A DNA stretch of 64,000 nt, taken from contig NZ_PVTD01000001.1 of the NCBI RefSeq assembly GCF_003003255.1, forward strand, positions 124,001-188,000. The letters run 5' to 3'. Position numbers and translations under genes: made by a program. The notes below the pieces were generated by a model that had not been told where the DNA came from, did no database searches, and was given only the letters and a program-made list of their open reading frames with translations. Of the stretch, positions 26,391-34,933 are shown in pieces; positions within the stretch are counted from its first letter, which is position 1, and each line of letters opens with the position of its first letter. The DNA is from Aliiruegeria haliotis (GTDB taxonomy: Bacteria > Pseudomonadota > Alphaproteobacteria > Rhodobacterales > Rhodobacteraceae).

Positions 26391-28001
26391 CTAGGCGCGA
26401 TGCGATTTGGCATGTGCGTGTTCGGGGTCTGCCGGACGCTCGATCCAGCGCCTGGCCAGTGGCGGCGTTTCGCCCGTGTGCAACGCCAACAAGCGGTCGT
26501 AGTTTTCCGCATCGGTGGTCGTCCGCCGCGCCATGTGGCGCAGGTAGGCCGCCCACGTCGGCACGCGGTAGGTCTCGTGCCACAGGTCGGGCTGCGCGAG
26601 GTCACGGTAGAGCGACCAGCTATGCGCACCGTCGCGGAGCCGGATCACGCGGCGGTGCGCCATCAATTCAAGAAAGGTATCGGTCTTTGCCACCGGGATC
26701 ACGAATTCGACCGACACCTTGATCGGGCCGCTCTCCATGTCGATGTCGAGCTCCACGTCGGGGACCCGGAACCGCCCGTGCGGATCGAGGTTGCCCTGTC
26801 TCTCGGCGGGCAGCCGCATGACAAGGCCGATCGCGGCGCCTGCCAGACAGGCAATTGCGGCGCATTGGAGCGCGACCCCGACGCCGCCGGCCTCGGCAAC
26901 CCGCCCCCAGACATAGCTGCCAAGTGTCATGCCGCCGAAGGTGAAGACCTGGAACATCGACATGACCCGGCCTAGCACCCATCGCGGTGTCGACAGCTGC
27001 GTGGCGACGTTCAGCAGCGACATCGCGGATTGCCAGGCGATCCCGGTCAGGAAGGCCGCCGCGCCGGTCGCCACGACATTGGTGGATTGCGACACGCCGA
27101 AGAGCCCCAGCGCCAGGCCGAGGAAGGCAGTGCGCACGATGGTCTCGTTCTGGAACCGGGCGCGGACCCGCCGCAGGGTCAGGGCGACCAGCACGGCGCC
27201 CATGCCGAAACAGGTGAGCATCATCCCGAAGGTCAGCGCCGTGCCTTGCAGCAGATCCCGCGCGACGATGGGCATGAGCGCGAGGATCGAGACCGCGGCG
27301 AAGCCGAATGCGGAGCCACGGATGAGGATCTTCAGGTGATCCGCCGACAGCGAGGCATACCGCAGGCCCGCGCGCAAGGCACTGCCAAGCGGTTCGCGGG
27401 GCAGCGGGTCGGGTTCGCGCGTCGGTTTCCAGCCGGCAAGGGCGAAGATGACGGGCACATAGGTGATCGCGTTGATGGCAAAGGCCGCTGCCGCACCCAG
27501 CGCCGCCACGACAAGGCCACCGACGGCCGGACCGGCGCTGCGCATCAGGTTGAAGCCCATGCCGTTCAGCATAACCGCCTGCGGAAGGTGCTCCCGAGGA
27601 ACCAGGTCGCCGACCGACGCCTGCCAGGAGGGCAGGTGCATCGCAGCCCCGCACCCGATGGCGAAGGTAAAGGCCAGCAGCCCCCATGGGCCGATCATCC
27701 CGGCCCAGGCCAGTCCGGCAAGCGCGGCGGATGTGAGCAGCATGAAGGTCTGTGCCGCGAGCATCACCGTTCGCCGTTCGTAATTGTCGGCAAAAACTCC
27801 ACCCAGAAGCGACAGCAGCGCAAGCGGCAGGGTGATTGACCCCTGCACCAGCGACACCATGGCAGGATTCGGTGTCAGGGATGCCATGAGCCACCCCGCG
27901 CCCACGCCCTGGATCATCCCGCCAAGGTTGGTCACAAGCGAGGCTATCCACAGCATCCGGTAGGTCCGGTACTGGAAGGGGGCAAACGTGGCGCTGGCCA
28001 T
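26391..28001 (-). CDS. MFS transporter (MFS_3/EntS-like) with a C-terminal soluble domain
   Basis: Predicted 536 residues. The first 405 or so carry about 11-12 membrane helices, with the MFS loop motif GGVFADNYERRTVM after helix 2. The TM part resembles the EntS-like exporter family. The last 130 residues form a soluble domain (VSVEFVIPVAK ... WSLYRDLAQPDLWHETYRVPTWAAYLRH) like the ferredoxin-fold tail seen on many members. The substrate is unknown; export of small hydrophobic or siderophore-like molecules is usual. It converges with phaC and has no pathway genes beside it. Confidence 0.88.
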   Translation of the reverse strand: MASATFAPFQYRTYRMLWIASLVTNLGGMIQGVGAGWLMASLTPNPAMVSLVQGSITLPLALLSLLGGVFADNYERRTVMLAAQTFMLLTSAALAGLAWAGMIGPWGLLAFTFAIGCGAAMHLPSWQASVGDLVPREHLPQAVMLNGMGFNLMRSAGPAVGGLVVAALGAAAAFAINAITYVPVIFALAGWKPTREPDPLPREPLGSALRAGLRYASLSADHLKILIRGSAFGFAAVSILALMPIVARDLLQGTALTFGMMLTCFGMGAVLVALTLRRVRARFQNETIVRTAFLGLALGLFGVSQSTNVVATGAAAFLTGIAWQSAMSLLNVATQLSTPRWVLGRVMSMFQVFTFGGMTLGSYVWGRVAEAGGVGVALQCAAIACLAGAAIGLVMRLPAERQGNLDPHGRFRVPDVELDIDMESGPIKVSVEFVIPVAKTDTFLELMAHRRVIRLRDGAHSWSLYRDLAQPDLWHETYRVPTWAAYLRHMARRTTTDAENYDRLLALHTGETPPLARRWIERPADPEHAHAKSHRA

Positions 28002-28284
28002 GGGGCAGGTCCCTCGACAATTCAGGGCTTTGAGTCAGCAATAGGGGATCTGTCGGGTGGGCGCCATGCCGCCGTGTGCCAAGTCGCGCGCACAACACTT
28101 GGGGAGCCGCCTCGATCCGGTTTGCGTGCTTCGGCGCCAAGACATCGGTGCCCTGCGGTCAAGGGGATGGCGGTGGATCCGAGCCCATTGGATCGCTGGC
28201 GATCTGACGGGACAGGTCTGATTGCCCATCGGGAGTGCCCTAAGAAGGCGGCGCTGCGGACAGCGGGATTGGCGGGGATCCTGC
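28002..28284. other. Gap between the MFS gene and the rpoH terminator
   Basis: About 280 bases without a supportable gene, leading to the terminator at 28285-28311. It should contain the promoter of the MFS gene on the minus strand. No clear hexamers were found. Confidence 0.4.
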
Positions 28285-28311
28285 AAAAACGGCCGCCCGG
28301 GGGGGCGGCCG
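28285..28311 (-). terminator. Rho-independent terminator of rpoH
   Basis: Read on the minus strand, a 9-base perfect stem (CGGCCGCCC / GGGCGGCCG, 4-base loop) is followed by TTTTT. It lies 27 bases after the rpoH stop. Confidence 0.9.
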
Positions 28312-28337
28312 GTTGCTGTCGTGTTGACAGGGCGTGA

Positions 28338-29234
28338 TCAGGCGACCTGAAGCACACCCTTTTCACGGGCCAGTTCCTTCATCCGCTTCTGGAGCTTTTC
28401 GAAGGCGCGAACCTCGATCTGGCGAATGCGCTCTCGGCTCACGTCGTACTGGCCGGACAACTCTTCCAGCGTGACCGTCGGCTCCGCCAGCCTGCGCTGG
28501 GTCAGGATGTCCTTCTCACGGTCATTGAGGGCGTCCATGGCTTCGAGAAGCAGCTCCCGGCGCACGGACATTTCGTTGCTTTCGGCATAGGCCTCCGCCT
28601 GGTTGGCATCCTCGTCCTCCAGCCAGTCCTGCCATTGCGTCGTGGTGTCGCCGTCGCTACCCACGGTCGCGTTGAGCGAGGCGTCGCCGCCGGACAGGCG
28701 CCGGTTCATGGAAATGACCTCGTTCTCGGTCACGCCGAGGTCCGTCGCGATCCTGGCCACGTTCTCGGGACGCATGTCGCCTTCTTCCAGCGCGCCGATG
28801 CGAGACTTGGCCTTTCGCAGGTTGAAGAAAAGCTTCTTCTGTGCCGAAGTGGTTCCAAGCTTCACCAGCGACCAGGAGCGCAGGATGTATTCCTGGATCG
28901 AGGCGCGGATCCACCACATCGCATAGGTCGCAAGACGGAAGCCCTTTTCCGGGTCGAACCGCTTGACCGCCTGCATCAGGCCGACATTCGCCTCCGAGAT
29001 CACCTCGGCCTGCGGCAGCCCGTAGCCACGATAGCCCATGGCGATTTTCGCCGCGAGACGCAGGTGGCTGGTGACCATCTTGTGGGCGGCTTCCTTGTCC
29101 TGGTGATCGACCCAGCGCTTGGCCAGCATGTATTCTTCCTCAGGCTCCAGCATCGGGAACTTGCGGATTTCCTGCAGATATCGGTTCAGCCCCTGCTCCG
29201 GAGAGGGGGCGGGAAGATTCGCGTAATTGCTCAT
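28338..29234 (-). CDS. rpoH: RNA polymerase heat-shock sigma factor RpoH (group I type)
   Basis: Predicted 298 residues. Region 2 includes LISEANVGLMQ-like VISEANVGLMQAVKRFDPEKGFRLATYAMWWIRASIQEYIL. The RpoH box between regions 2 and 3 is QKKLFFNLRK. Region 4 holds the helix-turn-helix [27 protein letters not shown]. The start sequence (MSNYANLPAPSPE-GLNRYLQEI) matches the RpoH-I type of Rhodobacterales. The ATG at 29234 follows AAGGAGG. A palindrome and tandem repeat lie 59-91 bases upstream in the probable promoter. A strong terminator follows. It is monocistronic. Confidence 0.97.
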   Translation of the reverse strand: MSNYANLPAPSPEQGLNRYLQEIRKFPMLEPEEEYMLAKRWVDHQDKEAAHKMVTSHLRLAAKIAMGYRGYGLPQAEVISEANVGLMQAVKRFDPEKGFRLATYAMWWIRASIQEYILRSWSLVKLGTTSAQKKLFFNLRKAKSRIGALEEGDMRPENVARIATDLGVTENEVISMNRRLSGGDASLNATVGSDGDTTTQWQDWLEDEDANQAEAYAESNEMSVRRELLLEAMDALNDREKDILTQRRLAEPTVTLEELSGQYDVSRERIRQIEVRAFEKLQKRMKELAREKGVLQVA

Positions 29235-29292
29235 CGGGTCCCTCCTTGCCTGTCGGATACGGTGCCGCCCTGTCCTGGCAGACACCGCCGTT

Positions 29293-29325
29293 ACCTAGTA
29301 CCTAGTTACTGAACCGTTCGGTTCA
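29293..29325. promoter_or_regulatory. Operator-like palindrome and tandem repeat upstream of rpoH
   Basis: TGAACCG-TT-CGGTTCA (29310-29325) is a perfect inverted repeat with 7-base arms. Immediately beside it is a tandem duplication of ACCTAGT (29293-29299 and 29300-29306). On the minus strand TTGAAC at the palindrome edge resembles a -35 and TAGGTA, 16 bases on, a weak -10. The palindrome would then cover the -35 and spacer. The form resembles TetR-family operators; the identity of the regulator is unknown. Confidence 0.5.
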
Positions 29326-29699
29326 AGTGCACATGTTTGCGATAACGCGTGTGAAGACACTCGGTTATAGACATCATCCAACGCCAGTGTAAGCGATTGC
29401 TTAAGCCCCTCACAGGCAATTCAGCAATTGTTTCAATCCCCGGTACAGGGAGCGGTGGACGAGAAATATCGGGCTGTCCCGCCAAACTCGTCGCGGATGC
29501 CGGCCGCGGGGGACGGTGACAGGCCGGAATGACATGTTCGAACGCACGCTGCTGCGGGAGGCACCCGACCCTCAGGTCGGCGCCTTTGCGCGAAGTGGCC
29601 CGCACTGGGCCCGTTTAGGTCTGCCCAGCAGCAATCCGAATACCTTGTACCGGGCCCGCGCCGGGTCGTGCTGCGGGCCGGCTTTCAACCGAAAAGCAG
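29326..29699. other. 374-base gap between the rpoH promoter and the RTX gene
   Basis: No gene is supported on either strand. It lies upstream of rpoH and downstream of the RTX gene. I saw no strong terminator for the RTX gene here. Confidence 0.4.
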
Positions 29700-30536
29700 T
29701 CAGGCGAATGAGATGCTGTCCAATAGGGCTTCGACATCCTGTCCGCGGGAAACATTCACAAACATGAGCGAGCCACCCTTTCCAAAACTGATCTTGAGCC
29801 CGTAGATGTGCCCTTCGTCAATTTCCTCAACCTCATACGTCCGCTCCAGTTGCCTGCGCGACGATACATCCGCGCCGATCAGCACAATCCGGTCACCTTC
29901 CGTGGGATCGTATCCCGAGATCTCCTTGTGACCGTAGTTCCGACCGTCGGGGTTTTTGAACACAAAGGTGTCTTTCCCCGACCCGCCAATGATCGTGTCA
30001 TCGCCCTTTCCCGGGTTTATCCGGTCATTGCCACGATCGTCGTTTATGTGGTCATCGCCCTTTCCACCGAAGATCCGGTCTCGTCCGTTGCCGCCATGAA
30101 TTCGGTCGTCGCCACCACCGCCCCGGATGAGGTCGTTGCCCCTGTGCCATTTGGCGGCGTCGTCGCCAAAAATATTGTCATTGCCGGGCCCGCCGAGGAT
30201 GATGTCGTTTCCCGGGCCACCATAGAGTTGGTCGATGTCGCGGCCGCCCTTCAGCCGATCGTGGCCTTCCTCGCCCTTGATAAAGTCGCCGCCGCCTCCT
30301 CCATTCAGGCGATCCTTGCCCGTTCCACCATAGAGGTCGTCGCGGTCACTGCCGCCGAAAGCGAGGTCGGGTCCATCGCCGCCATAAAACGTGTCGTAGT
30401 TGGCGTATCCGAAAAATCTGTCCGCGCCGCCGTGCCCCCAAAACCTGTCGAAATAGTCGCCGCCATGGAACGTGTCCGCCTTTTGCGTTCCGTAGGCACG
30501 CAAAGAACCGGAGACGGGAGGACCGAAATCTGCCAT
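29700..30536 (-). CDS. RTX calcium-binding repeat protein, probably type I secreted
   Basis: Predicted 278 residues with no N-terminal signal peptide. From about residue 24 to 205 it is nearly all glycine/aspartate-rich nonapeptide repeats of the GGxGxDxhx type (for example GGTGKDRLN, GGPGNDIIL, GGKGDDHIN), ending in the usual GKDTFVF. Such repeats bind calcium and fold into a parallel beta-roll outside the cell. The last 70 residues (EGDRIVLIGADVSS ... SISFA) form a capping and putative C-terminal secretion segment. There is no enzymatic domain and no adjacent ABC/MFP exporter. GC is somewhat lower than in the neighbours. An inverted repeat lies 33 bases upstream. Confidence 0.88.
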   Translation of the reverse strand: MADFGPPVSGSLRAYGTQKADTFHGGDYFDRFWGHGGADRFFGYANYDTFYGGDGPDLAFGGSDRDDLYGGTGKDRLNGGGGGDFIKGEEGHDRLKGGRDIDQLYGGPGNDIILGGPGNDNIFGDDAAKWHRGNDLIRGGGGDDRIHGGNGRDRIFGGKGDDHINDDRGNDRINPGKGDDTIIGGSGKDTFVFKNPDGRNYGHKEISGYDPTEGDRIVLIGADVSSRRQLERTYEVEEIDEGHIYGLKISFGKGGSLMFVNVSRGQDVEALLDSISFA

Positions 30537-30568
30537 GTGTCACCCCCTTTGTGAAAGACGGGATTGGC

Positions 30569-30593
30569 CGGCAAAAAGATACCGTTTTTGCCG
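30569..30593. promoter_or_regulatory. 9-base inverted repeat upstream of the RTX gene
   Basis: CGGCAAAAA (30569-30577) and TTTTTGCCG (30585-30593) are perfect inverted copies with a 7-base spacer, 33 bases before the RTX start codon on the minus strand. It is a possible operator or 5'-leader hairpin. In either direction it also has the form of a weak terminator with an A/T-rich stem base. Confidence 0.5.
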
Positions 30594-30894
30594 ATTCGGA
30601 GCAAATTCCTACGGGTCGGAGCGCAGTGGTCGACCCTTCGAAACGCATTGAGCTGGCCGTACAAAATGCGCAAATCTCGCCACCTGAAATCCAGTCCGCC
30701 AGCTTCGATCTCGGGACGGGGCGGGGTCGCGTGTTCAGCCGCACATCGGGTTGGAGGCCGAATTCGCTGTTTCGCCGAACCGCTCTTGAATGCGGAACGC
30801 GCGGTCGCCACGAGGATGACAAGATCTGCCTGTCTTGTAACTCTCATGCCCGTGCAGCCCAGCATGAGGGTGACGCAGAAGAAGGTGTCTGGCC
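30594..30894. other. Divergent intergenic region, about 300 bases, no gene seen
   Basis: Lies between the RTX gene (minus) and the anchored protein at 30895 (plus). Open frames here are short or unlikely in composition. Promoters for both genes are expected but not identified. Confidence 0.4.
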
Positions 30895-31677
30895 ATGCGG
30901 ATGCAGATTGTTTCGAGAGTCCTCTACCTGCTCACGATGCTTGTCGTGTTCATCCTGTTCGTCGGGATCGCATCCCAGTTGGCGGGGCCGCCGGCGTCGC
31001 CGGGGGAAGACATTCCAGCCGGTCAACGCTCGGACCGGTTGCGGGATGCGATCACCGGAATGCTGTCCCGGACGGAGATACTCATGGGATATCGCAGCTT
31101 CGATGCCGACCTGCGGGGTGATCGGCTGACCTTTGTCGGCGGGGCATTCACCTTTCTGGATCGGGATGATCCGCAGACGTTCGAGGCCTACCTGTTCCAG
31201 TACGACGGAACGTCCTTCCTGCCGACCCGGCTCGCACAATCGCAGGCGGCAGCAAAGCTGTTTTCCCGCTATGGGGCTGCCGTCCCTGGGGAACCGGTTC
31301 CGGCTGCGTCCGGGTGTATCGACCCGCGCCCCGGGCAGCCGGCCACCGCTGCAGGGATCCCCCTGCGTGCACCCGTCCTGTGTCACCTTTCGTCGGCCAC
31401 GCCGGGTGGCTTGCCAGCGATCATTGGCGTTCTGAACCCGGCACCCGACACGCTGCCGCTCGACAGTGGCGATGAGACCTGCCGGGCGGAGATTGCTCAC
31501 TGGCTGACCCTGCCGGGTTTCGAAGATGCGGAGGTCGTGCTCTGCGCCGTGGTCGACCAACCGTTCCTCAAGGATGCCTATTCCGCGAGCTACTGGATGG
31601 ACATCATCTTCTACCAGCAACGTGGCACGCGGCTGCTGAACATGCGGGCCGACAGGCGGAACTTCCAGAAGATCTGA
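30895..31677 (+). CDS. Membrane-anchored protein of unknown function
   Basis: Predicted 260 residues. One hydrophobic segment at about residues 7-29 (VLYLLTMLVVFILFVGIAS) would anchor it in the inner membrane, with the rest in the periplasm. The body contains paired cysteines (ASGCIDPRPG, APVLCHLSS, DETCRAEI, VVLCAVV) and an aromatic C-terminal region (SASYWMDIIFYQQRGTRLL). No family is recognised. It has the genomic neighbour of a pseudouridine synthase converging 5 bases away, so no functional context. Confidence 0.7.
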   Translation: MRMQIVSRVLYLLTMLVVFILFVGIASQLAGPPASPGEDIPAGQRSDRLRDAITGMLSRTEILMGYRSFDADLRGDRLTFVGGAFTFLDRDDPQTFEAYLFQYDGTSFLPTRLAQSQAAAKLFSRYGAAVPGEPVPAASGCIDPRPGQPATAAGIPLRAPVLCHLSSATPGGLPAIIGVLNPAPDTLPLDSGDETCRAEIAHWLTLPGFEDAEVVLCAVVDQPFLKDAYSASYWMDIIFYQQRGTRLLNMRADRRNFQKI

Positions 31678-31682
31678 AGGGG

Positions 31683-32726
31683 TTAGCTGCTGCCGGTTCC
31701 GGACAGCGCTGCATGCAGACGGGCCATGTCGTCCGGCAATGGGCTGTCGAACGCCAGCCATTCACCGGTCACCGGATGCTCGAATCCCAGGCTGGCGGCG
31801 TGGAGCGCCTGACGGGGGAACGCCATCGCCGCAGCACTGCCCTCCGGCCCCACCGCGCGGGCCGAAAGCTTGCGCCGCCCGCCATAGACCGGGTCGCCGA
31901 TCAGCCCGTGCCCGATATGGGCCATGTGAACGCGGATCTGGTGCGTGCGGCCGGTTTCCAGCCGGCATTCGATCAGCCCCGCGGCCGGCGGGGTCCCCAG
32001 CGGCTCCAACACCCGCATCCGCGTGACGGCGTGTCGCCCGCCGTCCCAGAGGACGGCCTGCCGTTGTCGATCATGCCGATGGCGGGCGAGCTGGGTGGTG
32101 ATACGCAGCACCTCGCCGCTCTCCCAATGCGTGCCGCGGATACCGCGCAGCCGCGGGTCGGCGCGAGCGGGACAGCCATTGCACAGCGCAAGATACCGCC
32201 GCTCCGCGCTGTGGGCCTCGAACTGGGCAGCGAGTCCGTGGTGGGCGGCATCGGACTTGGCAACGACCAGCAGGCCGGAAGTGTCCTTGTCGATCCGGTG
32301 CACGATACCGGGACGTTTCTCGCCACCCACGCCGGAGAGCGACTCGCCGCAATGGTGCAGCAGTGCATTGACCAGCGTGCCGGTGGGTGAGCCGGGGGCG
32401 GGGTGGACCACCATGCCTGCCGGCTTGTCGATCACGATCAGGTCGTCGTCCTCGTAGGCAATCGCAAGCGGGATGTCCTCGGCCACGGTTTCAACCGCCG
32501 CCGCCGCAGGGACGGTGATCTCGATCACGTCACCCTCGACCACCTTGGCCTTGGCATCGGTCACCACCTCGCCGGCGCGGCGAATCTGGCCCTGTTCAAG
32601 GAGTTTGGCGATCCGCGAGCGGCTCAGCGCCTCGCCCTCTGGCACGTCGCGCGCCAGTGCCTTATCAAGGCGGCCGGGGGGATCGGCGGTGATCTCGACC
32701 CGGATCAGGCGGAACGGATCAGACAT
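31683..32726 (-). CDS. RluA family pseudouridine synthase
   Basis: Predicted 347 residues, isomerising uridine in rRNA; the fold resembles RluD/RluC, and the target cannot be fixed here. An N-terminal S4 RNA-binding domain spans about residues 18-75 (SRSRIAKLLEQGQIRRAG). The catalytic motif HRIDKDTSGLLVVAKS has the essential aspartate at D146. The C-terminal RTHQIRVHMAHIGHGLIGDPVYGG is standard. The ATG at 32726 overlaps, on the opposite strand, the ATG of the DUF6476-like gene (both inside CATG). The frame is open further upstream, but the family start fits here. Confidence 0.94.
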   Translation of the reverse strand: MSDPFRLIRVEITADPPGRLDKALARDVPEGEALSRSRIAKLLEQGQIRRAGEVVTDAKAKVVEGDVIEITVPAAAAVETVAEDIPLAIAYEDDDLIVIDKPAGMVVHPAPGSPTGTLVNALLHHCGESLSGVGGEKRPGIVHRIDKDTSGLLVVAKSDAAHHGLAAQFEAHSAERRYLALCNGCPARADPRLRGIRGTHWESGEVLRITTQLARHRHDRQRQAVLWDGGRHAVTRMRVLEPLGTPPAAGLIECRLETGRTHQIRVHMAHIGHGLIGDPVYGGRRKLSARAVGPEGSAAAMAFPRQALHAASLGFEHPVTGEWLAFDSPLPDDMARLHAALSGTGSS

Positions 32727-32727
32727 G
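32724..32727. other. Overlapping head-to-head start codons (CATG)
   Basis: The tetranucleotide CATG carries the ATG of the pseudouridine synthase on the minus strand (32726-32724) and the ATG of the DUF6476-like gene on the plus strand (32725-32727). The ribosome binding site and promoter of each must therefore lie inside the other gene, or transcription must be leaderless. Confidence 0.65.
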
Positions 32728-33051
32728 GAAGAGCCTTCCCTCAGTGAAGCAGACGAGCGGACCCTGCGGTTCCTGCGCATCCTCGTGCTGGTGCTGACCT
32801 CGACGATGATTGTCGGGATCGCCGTGCTTGTGGTGTTGTTCGCCACGCGCTTTCCCGGAAAGACCCCGGCGCCCGCAACGGAATTCAGCCTGCCCGATAC
32901 GCTGGAACTGCCTGCCGATGCAACCGTTCAGGCCATCACCCGGGGGCAGGACTGGTGGGCGGTGGTCGTTACGGACGCCTCCGGGGCGCAGGAAATCCTG
33001 ATCCTCGATGCCGACGGTGGACTTCGCCAGACGGTCGCGCTGGACGATTGA
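32725..33051 (+). CDS. DUF6476-like small membrane protein
   Basis: Predicted 108 residues. A short acidic N-terminus (MEEPSLSEADE) is followed by one hydrophobic helix (about residues 16-42, ILVLVLTSTMIVGIAVLVVLF), then a soluble periplasmic part with WWAVVVTDASGAQEILILDADGG near the end. The arrangement matches small alphaproteobacterial proteins annotated as DUF6476 that sit next to RluA-type genes. No function is known. The start ATG overlaps that of the pseudouridine synthase on the other strand. Confidence 0.75.
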   Translation: MEEPSLSEADERTLRFLRILVLVLTSTMIVGIAVLVVLFATRFPGKTPAPATEFSLPDTLELPADATVQAITRGQDWWAVVVTDASGAQEILILDADGGLRQTVALDD

Positions 33052-33198
33052 TCGCCGCGCCCGTCCCGGGGTGGGGCTTCCGCCGGTCCGACAGGCGCGC
33101 GGTTCGCGACTGGCAATGCACTTGAAAACGCAATGCTCTGGGCCCGGCGGTGTCGTTCGCCGGCAAATGATGATTGCGCGTAATCAGGGGAGGCGTCG

Positions 33199-34734
33199 CT
33201 ATAGCTGTCCTTCAACAGGGAGCAGCGCGGTCACACCCGCGAGGAACTTCCGCCAGCCGCTGGCATCGGGTTCCGTGCGGCGCAGCTCATTGCCTCCGGC
33301 ACCGAGGTAGGCCCATTGCAGGCTGCCGTCCTCGGCCAGCGACACCTTGTAGGTATAGTCATCCAACGCCTCGCGAAGGCTGTCCGTCAGCCGCCCGGCG
33401 ACCTGCCGGTCGGTCAGGAACACGCCGAACTCCGAGTTGAGCTTGATCGACCGCGGATCGAAATTCATCGAGCCAACGAAAACGTCCTCGCGATCGATCA
33501 CCGCGATCTTGGTGTGCATGGTCAGGCTGATGTCGGCACCTTCCGGTACTTCGCCCAGAACCGACATCGCATCGGCACGAACCTCGTAGAGTTCCACGCC
33601 GCTGGCCAGCAGCGCAGGGCGGTGCCGCTTGTAGCCAGCGTGCACATAGGGGTGGTTGGTGGACGCCAGCGAGTTGGTCACGATCCGTACCCGGACGCCT
33701 CGTTCCGCCAGCTGGCGGAAGAACCGCGCGCCCCAATCCTCCGGCACGAAATAGGGGGTGAGCAGGATTACCTCGCTTTCGGCCGCTGCCATGCGGCGCA
33801 GCAACGCCTCCGCAAGGCGCCTTTCGCCCTCCGGCACCGGGACGCGGAGCTTCTCGGGCGGGTCGACCTCGACCGTCACCGGCACGGTCCTTGCGACAAG
33901 GCGGCCGACGCTGACATCGTCGAGGTAGTCCGATCCGACCGCGCGGGCGTAGATCCCGGCGGTGGCTTGCTCCGCCTCTGCCCGGATCTCCGCCTCCGTT
34001 TCCTGGAGGTCGTCGTATCTGACACCCGGATGCAGGTTCGCCAGCGGCACCGCCATCGGATCATTCCAGTAAAGGTCGAAGGCTTCGCCGATCTGCGCCA
34101 CCTGCGGCCCTGCAAGGTACAGATCGAAATCGGCGAACTCGGACGAGGTGTTGATCTGGAAATACTCGTTGGCAACGTTGCGCCCGCCGACAATGGCCTG
34201 CGCCCCGTCGACCGTCAGCGACTTGTTGTGCATCCGACGGTTTACCCGGCCGAAGTCGAGCAGGTAGTTCACCGCGGTCGGGCTGTAGCGGGACAGCGGG
34301 TTGAAAACCCGCAGTTCGATGTTCGGATGCTGGTCCAGGAGAGCCAGTTCGCGGTCCTTCGCCGTCGTCAGCGCGTCGTCGAACAGGAAGCGAACCCGCA
34401 CACCCCGATCGGCGGCGCGCAGAAGCCGGGTGGTCAGGAGCGCCCCGGCTTCGTCCGGCTTGATCAGGAAATACTGCAGGTCGATCGCCCGCTTTGCATC
34501 GTCAATCAGTTGCAGCCGCGCGCCGAAGGCATCGTTGCCATCGGGCAATGGAACCACCGCCGCCCGGCCGGGATTGCTTGCCACCGCCTTTGCCACCGGG
34601 CTCTGCGCGTGTTCGGCAGGGTCGGCGCTGACGGCCCGGCTTACCGTTTTTGGAGCGTCGAAGGGCACATGGGTACAGGCGCCGAAGGCAACGAACGCAG
34701 TAAGGGCCAGGGGACCGGTTATTTTGAGCAGCAT
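33199..34734 (-). CDS. Phospholipase D family protein (cardiolipin-synthase-like)
   Basis: Predicted 511 residues with two HKD catalytic motifs, as in ClsC-type cardiolipin synthases and related phosphatidyl transferases. The first is HNKSLTVD starting at H169, followed by IVGGRN. The second is HTKIAVID starting at H407, followed by VFVGSMNFDPRS. A hydrophobic N-terminus ending in FGAC suggests export as a lipoprotein, though the lipobox is imperfect. Substrate and location are inferred from family. It is divergent from ppk2 (199 bases apart) and converges with the DUF6476-like gene. Confidence 0.92.
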   Translation of the reverse strand: MLLKITGPLALTAFVAFGACTHVPFDAPKTVSRAVSADPAEHAQSPVAKAVASNPGRAAVVPLPDGNDAFGARLQLIDDAKRAIDLQYFLIKPDEAGALLTTRLLRAADRGVRVRFLFDDALTTAKDRELALLDQHPNIELRVFNPLSRYSPTAVNYLLDFGRVNRRMHNKSLTVDGAQAIVGGRNVANEYFQINTSSEFADFDLYLAGPQVAQIGEAFDLYWNDPMAVPLANLHPGVRYDDLQETEAEIRAEAEQATAGIYARAVGSDYLDDVSVGRLVARTVPVTVEVDPPEKLRVPVPEGERRLAEALLRRMAAAESEVILLTPYFVPEDWGARFFRQLAERGVRVRIVTNSLASTNHPYVHAGYKRHRPALLASGVELYEVRADAMSVLGEVPEGADISLTMHTKIAVIDREDVFVGSMNFDPRSIKLNSEFGVFLTDRQVAGRLTDSLREALDDYTYKVSLAEDGSLQWAYLGAGGNELRRTEPDASGWRKFLAGVTALLPVEGQL

Positions 34735-34933
34735 GGGGATGTCTTTGCGTTGGATACCGGAGTTTTGCGCGGTGCCCGCCAAGGGTGCAAGCCCATGGCG
34801 GCGCAATGCGTGCAGGGTGCGGCGGAACACGTGATTGCCCGGGCCCCGATCAGGTGCTTCAAGTGAGGGATTGCGACGTCGGCGGGCGCGATCCCCACTC
34901 GTGCCGACAGCCACCAACAGACGGAATGACCGA

